Shown here: piece by piece, positions 17,640-27,779 of the stretch
Numbering within the stretch: the first letter of the stretch is position 1
Layout: every line of letters starts with the position of its first letter
NCBI GenBank assembly: GCA_002319915.1
Contig: DCFQ01000098.1
Coordinates: 33,173-97,172, forward strand
DNA from: Bacteroidales bacterium UBA1800
Lineage (GTDB): Bacteria > Bacteroidota > Bacteroidia > Bacteroidales > VadinHA17
DNA length: 64,000 nt
Direction: 5' to 3'
The notes under the pieces: generated by a model
What the model was told of the DNA's origin: nothing
The model's database searches: none
What the model saw: only the letters and a program-made list of their open reading frames with translations
Translations under genes and position numbers: made by a program

Positions 17640-18638
17640 TTAATTCATTTTTCCCTGATCGAGTCTTAAAAATCGGGCTGCGTTATTATATAATATATCC
17701 CGTTTCTGTTCTTCGGTCAGATAACTGGCATTCTGAATCAGTCCTATTGATGCTTCGATCATTTTCGGATAGCCCATAAAATCGGTTCCGTACATGATTC
17801 TCTTCCCAAAGCCTGCCTGGATCAGCCTTTTGATAACCATATGTATCTCTTCCTGGGGATAACTCCATATAAAGCCCGAGATATCAAGGAACACATAGGC
17901 GTTCCAACCCATTACAGCAATCAACTCATCAGTAAAAGGATAGCCGGCGTGCTGAACCCAGACTCTCAGCTTTGGATGCCGGTGAAGCAGATCTTCCAAT
18001 TCCAGCGGATTGCCCATTGCGGCACGGAATTTTGTGCCCATTATATTGGCCATACCATTTCCTCCCGTTCCCATATGTATACCTACCGGAAGGTCCAGCT
18101 TTTCAGCAATGGCAAAATATTTATCCAAAGATGTATCGCTTGGTGACATTCCCTGGTATTGAGGAGCACATTCAGACATTACCTTGTAGAAGCCTGAAGA
18201 TAAGGAGTCGCTCATGGCCTCGGCAGTTATGTCGCCAGGTGAACTGACTCCGATACCCGGAATTATACGGTCCGGGGCAAGCTTTTTCCAGCGGAATAGC
18301 ATTTTTGGATTGTCGCAGAACACCACTGCTGTTATATTGAGACGGTTAATCGTTTCAATAAAAGCGGCTGTCAGTTCGTCGTCATTCTTGGCTGGTTTCC
18401 AGGGATCAACGCAATCCTTCTTAGGAAATGACATCCCTGTTTTCGGATCCGTGCCAGGCATGTTTTCAAGAAACCATGGACAAAGGTCTCCCATTTGGAA
18501 ATTGCCCATGGATATTGAGTGTACATGAATGTCAATTATCGGGAGTGGCTTTTTGACTGGTTCCTGCTTTGAGACCTGAGCATTTAAGACCAACGGAATT
18601 GAAACACATACGACTAAAAGTGATAATATTCTCTTCAT
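17640..18638 (-). CDS. Secreted amidohydrolase (Amidohydro_2-type TIM barrel)
   Basis: 332 residues from the ATG at 18638 (MKRILSLLVVCVSI, a signal peptide); the upstream 20 codons look untranslated. The metal-binding start IIDIHVHS is seen at once after the signal, with GIHMGTG, VWVQHAGYPF and MYGTDFMGYP further on giving the later His and Asp ligands. The family includes aromatic decarboxylases, lactonases and amidases. Together with neighbouring esterases, an aromatic-acid or lactone substrate is conceivable, but this is inference. Confidence 0.82.
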   Translation of the reverse strand: MKRILSLLVVCVSIPLVLNAQVSKQEPVKKPLPIIDIHVHSISMGNFQMGDLCPWFLENMPGTDPKTGMSFPKKDCVDPWKPAKNDDELTAAFIETINRLNITAVVFCDNPKMLFRWKKLAPDRIIPGIGVSSPGDITAEAMSDSLSSGFYKVMSECAPQYQGMSPSDTSLDKYFAIAEKLDLPVGIHMGTGGNGMANIMGTKFRAAMGNPLELEDLLHRHPKLRVWVQHAGYPFTDELIAVMGWNAYVFLDISGFIWSYPQEEIHMVIKRLIQAGFGKRIMYGTDFMGYPKMIEASIGLIQNASYLTEEQKRDILYNNAARFLRLDQGKMN

Positions 18639-19101
18639 AAGTATATGGGGATTAAGGTGTTTATTAGAACATTCTGATATTAAACACAGTTTCTGCAAGA
18701 GACTAAGCTAGCCCCTAAAGCCCCTGAAATCTACCTGATGGTAATGCAATAATTCGAAATTTCGGTAATACTTTAGAATTTCATCATTCTTGTTAGATAT
18801 TACCCCCTTCCCAACCTTCCCCCACGGGGGAAGGAGCTTGTATTCCTTTACCCCCTTGGGGGAAAATGAAAGGGAGTAAAAATTATTAATGAAGAAGGGA
18901 ATTCTGTTACCATTATTCTGATGCATTACGCTTTTGGCAGGGTTAAGAGTTCTCATCTTTTCGAACATTGTCTAATCCTTTTCCAGGTAAACTGCTAGTT
19001 TATAAATTCTACTTGCAGATTTTTTAATGAACGCAGCAAAAAGGGCCCGTAACCCTTTTAACTGATTAGGGCCCTTAATTTACAAATGCTTGCGAACGGT
19101 A
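18639..19101. other. Gap between amidohydrolase and susD with hairpins, no gene
   Basis: An open frame at 18708-18968 crosses low-complexity C-rich/G-rich repeats and is judged not a gene. The gap holds a near-perfect 20-bp palindrome at 18815-18834 (9-bp arms of CCTTCCCCC type) and, near susD, a terminator at 19036-19076. The amidohydrolase is therefore probably transcribed separately, or by read-through. Confidence 0.6.
19036..19076 (-). terminator. Rho-independent terminator after susD
   Basis: On the minus strand, AAGGGCCC (19076-19069) pairs with GGGCCCTT (19048-19041) around a 20-base loop, and a T-run follows directly. It lies 25 bases past the susD stop. Confidence 0.8.
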
Positions 19102-20736
19102 TTAATATCCCGGATTCTGTGTCATTGCAGAATTGACCTGCATTTCGTACGTCGGGATCGGAAGAAGTTCATTCTTATTCAGTTTATAGCCGGCATCGGG
19201 CTGAGGGATAGGCTCTCCGGGGATTCCTGATGGAACAGATTTTCCCTGGTCTTTCAAAGCCAAATATGCATCCCCGTTTTCACCAAGATTGCCCTGCCAT
19301 CTCTGGAGGTCCATATACCTTGTTCCTTCAAAGTACAATTCAAGTTTTCTCTCAAGCTTTATGGCTGCGAATAGTTCATCACCTGAAGATGTAACATCAG
19401 GAAGACTGACCCTTGTTCTTACCCTGTTCAGATAGGTTCTGGCTTTGGCATCATCAGCCGGGCTTTTCCGGTTATTTGCCTCGGCTGCCATCAGAAGAAC
19501 ATCAGCAAAACGGATCATACGGGCATTTGTTCCGTTATTGGCAAGCTGAGCCCAGTTAAATGCTCCATCACCCTCGCTGTTCCAGTTTATATACCGCATC
19601 TGTACATATCCGTCATTCCCGTAAGGTGTGGGTCCAATTACTGAAGTGTCAGCGAGATTGAGCGGAAACTCAAGCTTCCCGCCAAGATGCCTGACCTCTG
19701 CCTTTGACAATAAATTTGCCTGCCTGCGAACCACATCACCAGCATCTATATAGGCATCCCACATTGATTTATGAGGGTTAAGGAAACACCAGCCCGTCGG
19801 TCCGATTGGAAGTGCAGGGCAATAAAATTGGGTCTCTCTCGGGCTTACAAAAACGAGGAAAACTCCCATTCCTGATTCGTTTCCCGGGAATCCGGGAGCA
19901 TAATTCTGGGTTGTTACAAAGGGGACTTCCCAGACTGATTCAACTCCATACTCAGACTCCCTCCTAAGTACCTTCGAATAATCAGGATAGAGATCATAAT
20001 CTCCGGAGGTAATAACCTGTTCAAATATGTCCGCTGCTTCGGCAAATTTATTCTGAAAAAGGTAGGCTTTACCCAGCATTGACTGTGCTGCACCCTTTGA
20101 GATAAGGTTCGCAAAGTCAGCAGGCAGGTTTCCTCTCGTTGGAAGGTCAGCAATAGCCTCGGTGAAGTCCTTTTCTATCTGTGCCCAGACATCTGCCTTT
20201 GGCGTCCTGGGCTGGTCGTATTCTGTAGCGGAAAGTTCATGAAGAACCAGAGGAACATCTCCCCACATGTTTACAAGGTAAAAGTAAGAATAGGCTCTCA
20301 ATGCCTTGGACATGGCAACATCAAGCTTCTTATTATCCGTATCAGGAGTAACTCTGTCGATAACAAGATTTGCTCTGTAAATGCAGGTATAAAGCCATGA
20401 ATAGAAACCCTGTATACCTGTGTTATAAACAGTGAACCTGTACTCGTTCAACTCCTCAAGAATGCCTCCATTGTCCCCACGCGATCCTCCCCCCGCATAC
20501 GATTCATCTGAAAGTCCGTCGAGGATATAATAATAATTGAATCCAATATTGGACTGCCAGTCGTCGAATGCAGCCATAAGTCCCTCAAATGCCTGTACAT
20601 CAGTCTTATAAAAGGTGTCCGATATTTGTGATCCCCTTTTTTCGTAGGTCAGCCAATCCTCCGTGCAGCCAAAAAAGACAAGTAATAAAAAGAGGAGGAT
20701 CTTAATTTTATTTGATTTATTCGATATTGCTTTCAT
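19102..20736 (-). CDS. susD: SusD/RagB-family nutrient-binding outer-membrane lipoprotein
   Basis: 544 residues. Signal and lipobox FFGC (Cys24), then a helical TPR-like SusD fold: AFDDWQS, LRAYSYFYLVNMWGDVPLV (the hallmark SusD helix), LPTRGNLP, YLNRVRTR and the C-terminal LERKLELYFEGTRYMDLQRW. SusD proteins form the lid on the SusC barrel and capture glycans. It starts 24 bases after the susC stop. The symbol is used for the family; the ligand is not starch by any evidence here. Confidence 0.92.
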   Translation of the reverse strand: MKAISNKSNKIKILLFLLLVFFGCTEDWLTYEKRGSQISDTFYKTDVQAFEGLMAAFDDWQSNIGFNYYYILDGLSDESYAGGGSRGDNGGILEELNEYRFTVYNTGIQGFYSWLYTCIYRANLVIDRVTPDTDNKKLDVAMSKALRAYSYFYLVNMWGDVPLVLHELSATEYDQPRTPKADVWAQIEKDFTEAIADLPTRGNLPADFANLISKGAAQSMLGKAYLFQNKFAEAADIFEQVITSGDYDLYPDYSKVLRRESEYGVESVWEVPFVTTQNYAPGFPGNESGMGVFLVFVSPRETQFYCPALPIGPTGWCFLNPHKSMWDAYIDAGDVVRRQANLLSKAEVRHLGGKLEFPLNLADTSVIGPTPYGNDGYVQMRYINWNSEGDGAFNWAQLANNGTNARMIRFADVLLMAAEANNRKSPADDAKARTYLNRVRTRVSLPDVTSSGDELFAAIKLERKLELYFEGTRYMDLQRWQGNLGENGDAYLALKDQGKSVPSGIPGEPIPQPDAGYKLNKNELLPIPTYEMQVNSAMTQNPGY

Positions 20737-20760
20737 AGTCGGATATTTCTTTAATGTTTA

Positions 20761-23700
20761 TTAAAATGTTATCGATCCACCTAACAATACAGTCCTGCAG
20801 ATCGGATACATTCCCCGGTCAATGCCAATACTGTTGACGGCTGAACTTCCGACTTCCGGATCCATACCGGGATATTTGGTGAAAGTAAATGCATTATCAA
20901 CAGAAAGATATACTCTCAGATTTGAGGCCTTGATCCTGCCAATAACACTCTTAGGTAGTGTATACCCCAGCTGGAGTTGACGGACTTTGACGAACGAAGC
21001 ATTAAAGAGCATCATATCACTGTGCCATTTATTTGCATCGGAGTTGTCAGCTTTCGGCATTAAAGCATTTATGTTTGTTTCTGTCCACCGGTCCTCGTAA
21101 AATGCATCCAGGATATTATAATTGAGCCTGTCGGTCCTGATCATTCCGACCATAACCTTGTTACCTGTCTGTCCCTGAAGAAATGCTCTGAAGTCAAATC
21201 CCTTATAGGCCAGGCCTATTGTTGCCCCGAAAGTAATTTTGGGTATACCGCTGCCTATGTACTGTCCGTCAGTTGATGTCACAAGTGATGTCGTATCTCC
21301 TGCGGCATTATAATAAATCATGTTGCCGTTTTTAGGATTAATACCATATGTCTTATAGCCAAAGAAGTACCATATCGGGTAGCCCTTTTCAAACATAGTG
21401 GCGGTAAACAGGTTAACAGAAGCCCCGGAGAGTCTCGGATTATTCGGGTTCATGTAAGTGACTTCATTGTGTAAAGTAGCCAGGTTGGCATTGATATTGT
21501 AAGTGAGTTCACCGGCCCTGTCACGGTATCCCAGTTCAAATTCCAATCCCCTGTTCTGAACATTTCCGGCATTTATAGAAGTGGCAGTATTTCCAGCGAT
21601 TAGGGGAGGAGTACCTGTGGTTATAAGTCCCTTTGTCATTTTGTTATAATAATCGACCGAGAAGGTCAGCTTATCCTTAAAAGCTCTGACTTCTAAACCT
21701 ATGTCAGTCTGTTCACTGGTTTCCCAGCCAAGGCTCGGGTTGCTGAGTGTGGTCGGCATGGTTCCTGTTGCAAGTGCCACCTCAGAAATAGGATATGCAA
21801 TTGCCGAAGTTCCGAAAAATGTTGACATTGATGAGGCGAGCAGGGATGCGTAAGGATAATTCCCGAGATTCGATAAACTACCGTTCTGTCCCCAGCTTGC
21901 CCTGAGCTTTAAGAAGCTAACGACATTTTTGGGATAGAAGTTTTCCTGGGAAATGACCCATCCTGCTGAAAAGGCAGGGAATATACCCCATCTGTGCGAC
22001 TTATCGAGAATATCCGTACCGGCGCCATCTCTTCTCAAGCTGGCCTGGAATAGGTATTTTCCTGCAAAGTCATAGTTGAACCTTCCAAAATAAGAAAGCT
22101 TGCGGGTTATGGTCCTTGCTCCTGACACATTATCTGTAGGATTTGCGACCGTGTAAGATAGGTCATCGAACATATTATTATCGACCAGTAGAGGGCTTGA
22201 ATTACCGGAAAGATTCTTGGTCTTAATCTCGTTTGGAGTAAACCCGAGAAGCAGGGTGGCATTATGTTTGCCAAACGACCTTGTGTAGGTAAGATAGTTA
22301 TCCCATTGCCAGAATGTCATCAGGTTCATCGTTTCTGTAACACTCGATGAAGTATTGTTCTGCGATGCATTATAATAGTAGACTGGATTGTATAGATGGT
22401 AATCGGAAAAGCCTAATGTTAATCCAAGCCTTGTGGTAATTGTAAGTCCTTTCAGCGGGGTAATATCAGCAAAGACATTGCCGAAAATACTATTATTCTG
22501 AGTTGAAGCCTGCATTCTGTCCCTGGCGATAAACGGGTTACCAACCTCTCCGTTAATGTTTGAGGATATGCCGTAATAATTTCCCTTGCTGTCCTTAAGA
22601 AGTGTCTTGTCTAATGTGAGTAATGTTTGGACCTCATCAGGAAGAGTGCCGGTATAGGTCACCGGTGTCAAAGGATCACACATAAGCGCATCGCTGATCA
22701 CAGATCCGTATTCGCTGCTTTCGGAAACTGCCCTTAGGTCAGTTCTTGTTACTGATAAATTGTGCCCGACCTTGATCCAGTTGTTCAGTTTGTATTCCGA
22801 GTTGAACATAAAAGTATATCTCTGATACTTGTCCTGGGGTCCCTTGACGATACCATCCTGATTAAGGTATGACATTGAAAGAAGGAATGAACCTCTGTCA
22901 TTTCCGTCAGTAAAAGAAAGATAGTGTTTGTCAGTTGGGGAAGTAACAAATATCTGACTCTGCCAGTCAGTATTAAAAGTCCTGTCGACTGATGTGGAAA
23001 GACCGCCGGCCTCAGTAAAATAGTTGTAATATTCATTGCCGTCGAGAACATTGATCTTCTTTGCAAGCGCCTGGAAAGAATGCTGGTACTCGTAGGTTAA
23101 CTGACCCTTCTGTCCGATAACCCCTCCCTTGGTGGTTATAAGCACAACGCCATTTGCACCTTCAGCACCATAAATTGCTGCTGAAGCCGCATCTTTAAGT
23201 ATTTCGATATCTTTGATATCATTTGGGTCAAGGGTGCTTATGCTGAACACTTTTGTTCCGTCAACTATATAAATAGGTTCGGACGATTTGTTTGATCCAT
23301 ATCCGCGGATCCTGACATTCAGGTCTGCACCCGGTGCGCCAGAGTTTTGAATTACCTGGACACCTGATGTTTTGCCCTGAAGGACCTGTTCAGCCCTTAC
23401 AACGGATGAGTTTTTGAGGTCCTCTGACTTAATGCTTGAGATTGCACCAGTAACAACACTTTTTTTCTGGACACCATAACCAATCACCACAACTTCTTCA
23501 AGCGCTTTAGTGGTAAGCGTTAAGGTTACATCAATGATGGTACGGGTACCCACGGGTATTTTCTGAGTCACATAACCAACGAATGAAAATATGAGAACAC
23601 TCTGCGCCCCCGGCACATCTATCTCATATTTCCCTTCCGCGTCGGTGGTTATTCCCAGGGAGGTTCCTTCTACCTGGACAGTGACACCTGTAAGAGGCTC

Positions 23701-24120
23701 CTTTGATTCAGAGTCAATAACCTTACCGGCCACTTTTCTCTGTTGCACCAGGTCTTCAGGTGAAATAACAATCAGGTTATTATCAAGGACTTTGAAAGTA
23801 ACTCCTGTGTGCTTGAACAGCCCTGCCAGCAGATCATCAATCAGCATACCTTTCTGATCAATGGTCACATGACGGTTTATTTCGCTAAGCTCATCATTGT
23901 AAAAGAACCTGAAATCACTCTGGGATTCAATGTTCTTTAAAACTTCCTTTACTGTAACGTCAGTAAGTGAGAGATCGAACTTCTTTGTCTGGGAGTAACC
24001 ATTGGCTGCTATCTGAAATGTGCAGACGATCAACAACACAGTAGTCAGTTTCATGATTAAAAAAATGTGTTTGAATTGCCTAAGAAATAATATTATGCGG
24101 CAATTGGATGTTTTTTTCAT
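20761..24120 (-). CDS. susC: SusC/RagA TonB-linked outer-membrane transporter with STN domain
   Basis: 1119 residues from the ATG at 24120; an upstream Met exists but this start gives the usual long basic leader before the hydrophobic signal (MKLTTVLLIVCTFQ). Domains in order: STN (about 50-115; LSLTDVTVKEVLKNIE), carboxypeptidase-regulatory-like domain (130-205), SusC-type plug with ALEEVVVIGYGVQKK and IYIVDGTKV, then the barrel ending GGSITF. The STN domain and the upstream FecR/ECF sigma pair point to transmembrane signalling by this transporter. It and SusD form the uptake complex. Confidence 0.93.
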   Translation of the reverse strand: MKKTSNCRIILFLRQFKHIFLIMKLTTVLLIVCTFQIAANGYSQTKKFDLSLTDVTVKEVLKNIESQSDFRFFYNDELSEINRHVTIDQKGMLIDDLLAGLFKHTGVTFKVLDNNLIVISPEDLVQQRKVAGKVIDSESKEPLTGVTVQVEGTSLGITTDAEGKYEIDVPGAQSVLIFSFVGYVTQKIPVGTRTIIDVTLTLTTKALEEVVVIGYGVQKKSVVTGAISSIKSEDLKNSSVVRAEQVLQGKTSGVQVIQNSGAPGADLNVRIRGYGSNKSSEPIYIVDGTKVFSISTLDPNDIKDIEILKDAASAAIYGAEGANGVVLITTKGGVIGQKGQLTYEYQHSFQALAKKINVLDGNEYYNYFTEAGGLSTSVDRTFNTDWQSQIFVTSPTDKHYLSFTDGNDRGSFLLSMSYLNQDGIVKGPQDKYQRYTFMFNSEYKLNNWIKVGHNLSVTRTDLRAVSESSEYGSVISDALMCDPLTPVTYTGTLPDEVQTLLTLDKTLLKDSKGNYYGISSNINGEVGNPFIARDRMQASTQNNSIFGNVFADITPLKGLTITTRLGLTLGFSDYHLYNPVYYYNASQNNTSSSVTETMNLMTFWQWDNYLTYTRSFGKHNATLLLGFTPNEIKTKNLSGNSSPLLVDNNMFDDLSYTVANPTDNVSGARTITRKLSYFGRFNYDFAGKYLFQASLRRDGAGTDILDKSHRWGIFPAFSAGWVISQENFYPKNVVSFLKLRASWGQNGSLSNLGNYPYASLLASSMSTFFGTSAIAYPISEVALATGTMPTTLSNPSLGWETSEQTDIGLEVRAFKDKLTFSVDYYNKMTKGLITTGTPPLIAGNTATSINAGNVQNRGLEFELGYRDRAGELTYNINANLATLHNEVTYMNPNNPRLSGASVNLFTATMFEKGYPIWYFFGYKTYGINPKNGNMIYYNAAGDTTSLVTSTDGQYIGSGIPKITFGATIGLAYKGFDFRAFLQGQTGNKVMVGMIRTDRLNYNILDAFYEDRWTETNINALMPKADNSDANKWHSDMMLFNASFVKVRQLQLGYTLPKSVIGRIKASNLRVYLSVDNAFTFTKYPGMDPEVGSSAVNSIGIDRGMYPICRTVLLGGSITF

Positions 24121-24303
24121 AAATTCGTAGGGTTTTAAATTAAACATGTCCTGCCGGTAAGCCGCCAGCAAAAGCGGCAGGAATTGATTTCAAAATCCAG
24201 GATCGCAGGATGTTGTCGCATTCTGCGATTCCTTATTTAAAAAGGATTTTGTTCAGGGCGATTTATCTTTTTCCATAGGTTTAAGGGTTTAGAGTCAGGT
24301 TGG
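24121..24303. other. susC leader region with two hairpins
   Basis: The 183-base gap between fecR and susC holds an inverted repeat CCTGCCG / CGGCAGG (about 24150-24181) and another, ATCGCAG / CTGCGAT (24202-24208 / 24223-24229). No clear TAnnTTTG box is seen on the minus strand. If the dedicated ECF sigma factor acts here, its promoter would be in this gap. Confidence 0.5.
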
Positions 24304-25461
24304 TTATTTATTTTTGATCAACATTTCATCATAAGCGTTTTTAAAGTATTTATTCTCAGATAGGACAACCCGGTTATCAACTATCTTGTAATTTATCGGA
24401 GCTGAGAATCTCATGAGGTTTAGCACCTGTTCAAGCGTTTCATCTTTCAGGGTTCCTGTGAATTTGTAGTTTTTCAGGGCTTCAGACGTAAAAACAAATT
24501 TCACATTGAATCGCCTCTCAAACTTATCAGCCAAACTTGATAATGGTTCTCTCTCTATATACCAGATGGGATCCTTCCACGAGGTATAAATTGCAGGATT
24601 GATCTCCGCTATTATGATCAGATCTTTAGCAACGGGAACTGTAGCAGAAGGTAACACCTTCATATCCGGGATCTTCTCGGGCTGTTTTCTGTCTGAAATA
24701 TAGTAAGTTGCCGTTTCATTTGGCTTAAGCTCGACTGACCGTTTACCCATCCTTGAGACAATTTTCCCCTCAAGCACGATTGATCCGCTTACAAGTGTTG
24801 TCTGAATCACATCTTCATCACTGTAAGCTTTGACGTCAAATTCGGTTCCGTAAACTTTAACATCGAGATGTGAAGTACTGACAATGAACTGTTTGCTGGT
24901 GTCGTGCTCAACTTTGAAATAAGCCTCACCATCCAGGAAAACTTTCCGGTCCTTCTTGCCGAAATCCGAGGAATACTTCAGGTTGCTTCCTGCATTCAGC
25001 CAGACCATTGAACCATCTGAAAGAACCATTTTCACCCGTGACCCGTAAGGTGCTTCAACAGTGTTCCACACTTCCTTCGGCGTTGTTTCAATGGTCGCCA
25101 TTATGTGCCTGTAACCGATAATGCCTATAGTTATAAACAGCAGTATAACAGCCGCATATCTTATCAGGGTTCTTATCAGTGCATTTTTCTTACTCCTGTC
25201 AAGATCAGCTAATCTTTCTGCAAGTTCCTTGTAATGTCGCAACTTAATCCGTTCCCAGGATGCATCCGAATCATAATACCCATCAGGTTGAGCGAGTTTA
25301 GCTGCCTTGAGAATCTCCTTCAGTTCGTCAAAATACTTCCGGTTCCGGGGAGATTCCTTTATCCATGTCAGCACCAAATGACGATCTTCCTCAGTGGCTT
25401 CTCCGGTCAGATATTTCACAACCAGTGAATCAATATCTGAAATCTGTTCTTTTCTGTCCAT
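24304..25461 (-). CDS. FecR-family anti-sigma factor
   Basis: 385 residues from the ATG at 25461 (MDRKEQISDID). An N-terminal cytoplasmic sigma-binding part, one membrane helix (about 105-125; YAAVILLFITIGIIGY), the FecR core (APYGSRVKMVLSDGSMVWLNAGS and DGEAYFKVEHD), and a DUF4974-like C-terminal STN-like domain (PLSSLADKFERRFNVKF). It should hold the upstream ECF sigma factor inactive until the SusC STN domain signals substrate. It lies 75 bases after the sigma gene. Confidence 0.92.
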   Translation of the reverse strand: MDRKEQISDIDSLVVKYLTGEATEEDRHLVLTWIKESPRNRKYFDELKEILKAAKLAQPDGYYDSDASWERIKLRHYKELAERLADLDRSKKNALIRTLIRYAAVILLFITIGIIGYRHIMATIETTPKEVWNTVEAPYGSRVKMVLSDGSMVWLNAGSNLKYSSDFGKKDRKVFLDGEAYFKVEHDTSKQFIVSTSHLDVKVYGTEFDVKAYSDEDVIQTTLVSGSIVLEGKIVSRMGKRSVELKPNETATYYISDRKQPEKIPDMKVLPSATVPVAKDLIIIAEINPAIYTSWKDPIWYIEREPLSSLADKFERRFNVKFVFTSEALKNYKFTGTLKDETLEQVLNLMRFSAPINYKIVDNRVVLSENKYFKNAYDEMLIKNK

Positions 25462-25536
25462 GATTTGAAATTCATTATTAAGACCCCTTAACAATAATCC
25501 AAGGGTGACATATACATTAATATTTTAACAGGATTT

Positions 25537-26154
25537 TTAAAAAGATGGGAAGACAAGTGTCTTCACAATAATTAAAAATGGAATCATCTCGGGAAGATAA
25601 TCTTTTAGGTTCAGTTTCAACTTTCGTATAGCCCTCGTTATCTGGGTTTTAACCGTATTAATCGAGATTCCCAGATGTCCAGATATTTCCAGATATGTCT
25701 TATCCTCAAATCTGTTCAGTAGGAAGATATTCCTGCACTGTTCAGGAAGCGACAGGATTGCTTTTCCGATGGCAGTTTCAAGATCCTGTGATATCAGATA
25801 GGCTTCGGGAATGTCGTCTGAAACCGGTTCCAGGTATTCATTATCGGTAAATAAATATTGACGGCTCTCGATGTAATGCTGCTTTACCTTTTCATGCCTC
25901 AGATACTTGAGGCATCTGTTATGGGTGCTTGTGAAAAGATATCCTGTGATGGACGATACAATAATTAAATCCTTGCAATTATCCCAGAAATAACAAAAAA
26001 AATCCTCGACTATTTCTTCGGCTGCTGCTTTATCTTTAACGTAATGTTCAGCATAAAGACACAACTTTCTGAAATGTTGCCTGAAAACCAGCTCAAAAGC
26101 TTCCTCTTCCCCTTTTCTGAGCCTTAGGATCAGGGTAGTCTCATCCGTCATCAA
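25537..26154 (-). CDS. ECF sigma-70 factor (Bacteroidales expansion type)
   Basis: 205 residues. Region 2 is seen in AFELVFRQHFRKLCLYAEHY and EIVEDFFCYFWDN; region 4 HTH in KTYLEISGHLGISINTVKTQITRA. It heads the FecR-SusC-SusD unit and most likely turns on that unit. Starts Met1 or Met2 are both possible. Confidence 0.92.
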   Translation of the reverse strand: MMTDETTLILRLRKGEEEAFELVFRQHFRKLCLYAEHYVKDKAAAEEIVEDFFCYFWDNCKDLIIVSSITGYLFTSTHNRCLKYLRHEKVKQHYIESRQYLFTDNEYLEPVSDDIPEAYLISQDLETAIGKAILSLPEQCRNIFLLNRFEDKTYLEISGHLGISINTVKTQITRAIRKLKLNLKDYLPEMIPFLIIVKTLVFPSF

Positions 26155-26327
26155 ACGATCAAAGGTTAGTTCTGGTCAATCGCATGTAAGGTACTAAATA
26201 TCTGCGATTCGGGGACATAAGATATCAGGAATAAAGCCTGAAAAACGAATACTTAATAACAAGTATCATCCCCGATTAAGCCGGGCCCGAAAGTCTCGAA
26301 TGTTTGGCTTCATCAGGTATCTCTTGC

Positions 26328-27557
26328 TCAATGACAAAGGACAGACACAAAGAATGCCTTCATTTCGGCGGCATAGTAAACTCCGTATTTGTAAAAAGTC
26401 GATTTTGTAACTTCATCAGGTTTCCAGTCAAAGAAAGCGTGATTTGCACCACCGACCTGAACATATTCCACCCTTTGACCGGCTTTTACAAGTGCGTCAA
26501 CAAATGCCTTGACATCAGGATCCTTGATCAGTACATCAACAGTTCCTCTTGTCAGGTATTGAGCGACAGACCTTTCTTTCACATCGGGAATATTGCTTAT
26601 AGGTGCAACCCCATCTTTCCATGTATTGTCTGCGGCGGGATCGTCGGAATAATGATTGAGAAGGTTGCCGCCAAACACCCCGTAACTTGGAGCCGCAGCT
26701 TTTATAGCGGTCATCATTTCATCCCTTAGTTGCTCAACTGTTTTATTGGCTGGAATATAGGATGGCTTGAATTCGAAAATCCCCGGGTTCCTGCCGAAAC
26801 CTGCCCCCCCGATTTTGTTTGCCATAAGTGAGCACGCAGCCGAAAGATGCCCGCCGGCGCTGTCCCCCGTAAGACCGATCTTTGAGGAATCCCCTCCATA
26901 TTGAGCCGCATGCTCCATAATATGTGCAACAGCTCCAAAAACATCTTCCATAATATTTGCCATTGTGTTTCCGACTGCATCCCCGTCAGCTTTCTGAGCC
27001 CAACGGTAATCAATGCTGAAAACAACGAACCTACCACCCCTGGTCAGCTCACGGGCGAGGCCACGCATAATATCCTCAGTGTTTGAGACCCAGCCTCCTC
27101 CGTGAATAATAATAATGCATGGAAGATTTTTTGCACCTTTTGGAGAAAATACATCATACTTGAGTGTTTTCACGCCAGGTTTTGCATAAACAATATCCTG
27201 GTAAACATTAATATGGTCAACTGCAGTTTTCTCAATGAATGATACCCCTATATGTTTGTCCCTGTCAATGGTAACTTTAAACGGGGAGGTCATAAACTCG
27301 GTATACATCTGGCCCCATCGGCCCGGAACGGAGTAATAGCCTCCATCGAGCACAAAGCCCTTGTTCGGGGTAGCGGTAACTGTTACAACTGTCCCTGCCT
27401 GATATTTCCCGTCGGGAGGTAATGCCGGGTCAAGTACATAGGTTCCGTTAACCGGTTTATCGGCAATAACTTTAAAGGTCTGGGAATTAAGTTTCATGGA
27501 AATAGTTATAAAAATGACAGCCAGTGCCATAAGCGATTTAGGTATGGTCTTTTTCAT
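26328..27557 (-). CDS. Secreted alpha/beta-hydrolase (BD-FAE/lipase-like) with N-terminal repeat domain
   Basis: 409 residues. Signal peptide (1-25), an InlB-B-repeat-like beta domain (about 28-115; AGTVVTVTATPNKGFVLDGG), then a hormone-sensitive-lipase/carbohydrate-esterase-like fold: HGGGWVSN (oxyanion), GDSAGGHLS (nucleophile), and GGANHAFFDW (catalytic His) near the end. It is transcribed toward the sigma-factor gene on the same strand, 173 bases from it, and adds another esterase to the locus. Confidence 0.85.
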   Translation of the reverse strand: MKKTIPKSLMALAVIFITISMKLNSQTFKVIADKPVNGTYVLDPALPPDGKYQAGTVVTVTATPNKGFVLDGGYYSVPGRWGQMYTEFMTSPFKVTIDRDKHIGVSFIEKTAVDHINVYQDIVYAKPGVKTLKYDVFSPKGAKNLPCIIIIHGGGWVSNTEDIMRGLARELTRGGRFVVFSIDYRWAQKADGDAVGNTMANIMEDVFGAVAHIMEHAAQYGGDSSKIGLTGDSAGGHLSAACSLMANKIGGAGFGRNPGIFEFKPSYIPANKTVEQLRDEMMTAIKAAAPSYGVFGGNLLNHYSDDPAADNTWKDGVAPISNIPDVKERSVAQYLTRGTVDVLIKDPDVKAFVDALVKAGQRVEYVQVGGANHAFFDWKPDEVTKSTFYKYGVYYAAEMKAFFVSVLCH

Positions 27558-27779
27558 GGTTCGGATATTTATTTATAATAATGACCCTTGCGCAACCTGA
27601 TTGTATGACAACAAAATATTAAATTAAATTTTCACCGGATATACAAAATGTTTGACATTTCCATCAATTCCCCGGGCCTGTTCATCTACATACTAAAAGA
27701 CTTCACTTATAAATAAAACTCAGGTATTCCATATTTTTTTATAAATGAGTAATTTAGCTAAAGAAATACTATTAGTCCA

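Noticed and set aside
18708..18968. 86-residue minus-strand frame between the amidohydrolase and susD
   Set aside because: It crosses C-rich and G-rich palindromic repeat DNA (LLPPWGKVGKG is the translation of the repeat) and has no sensible start or domain.
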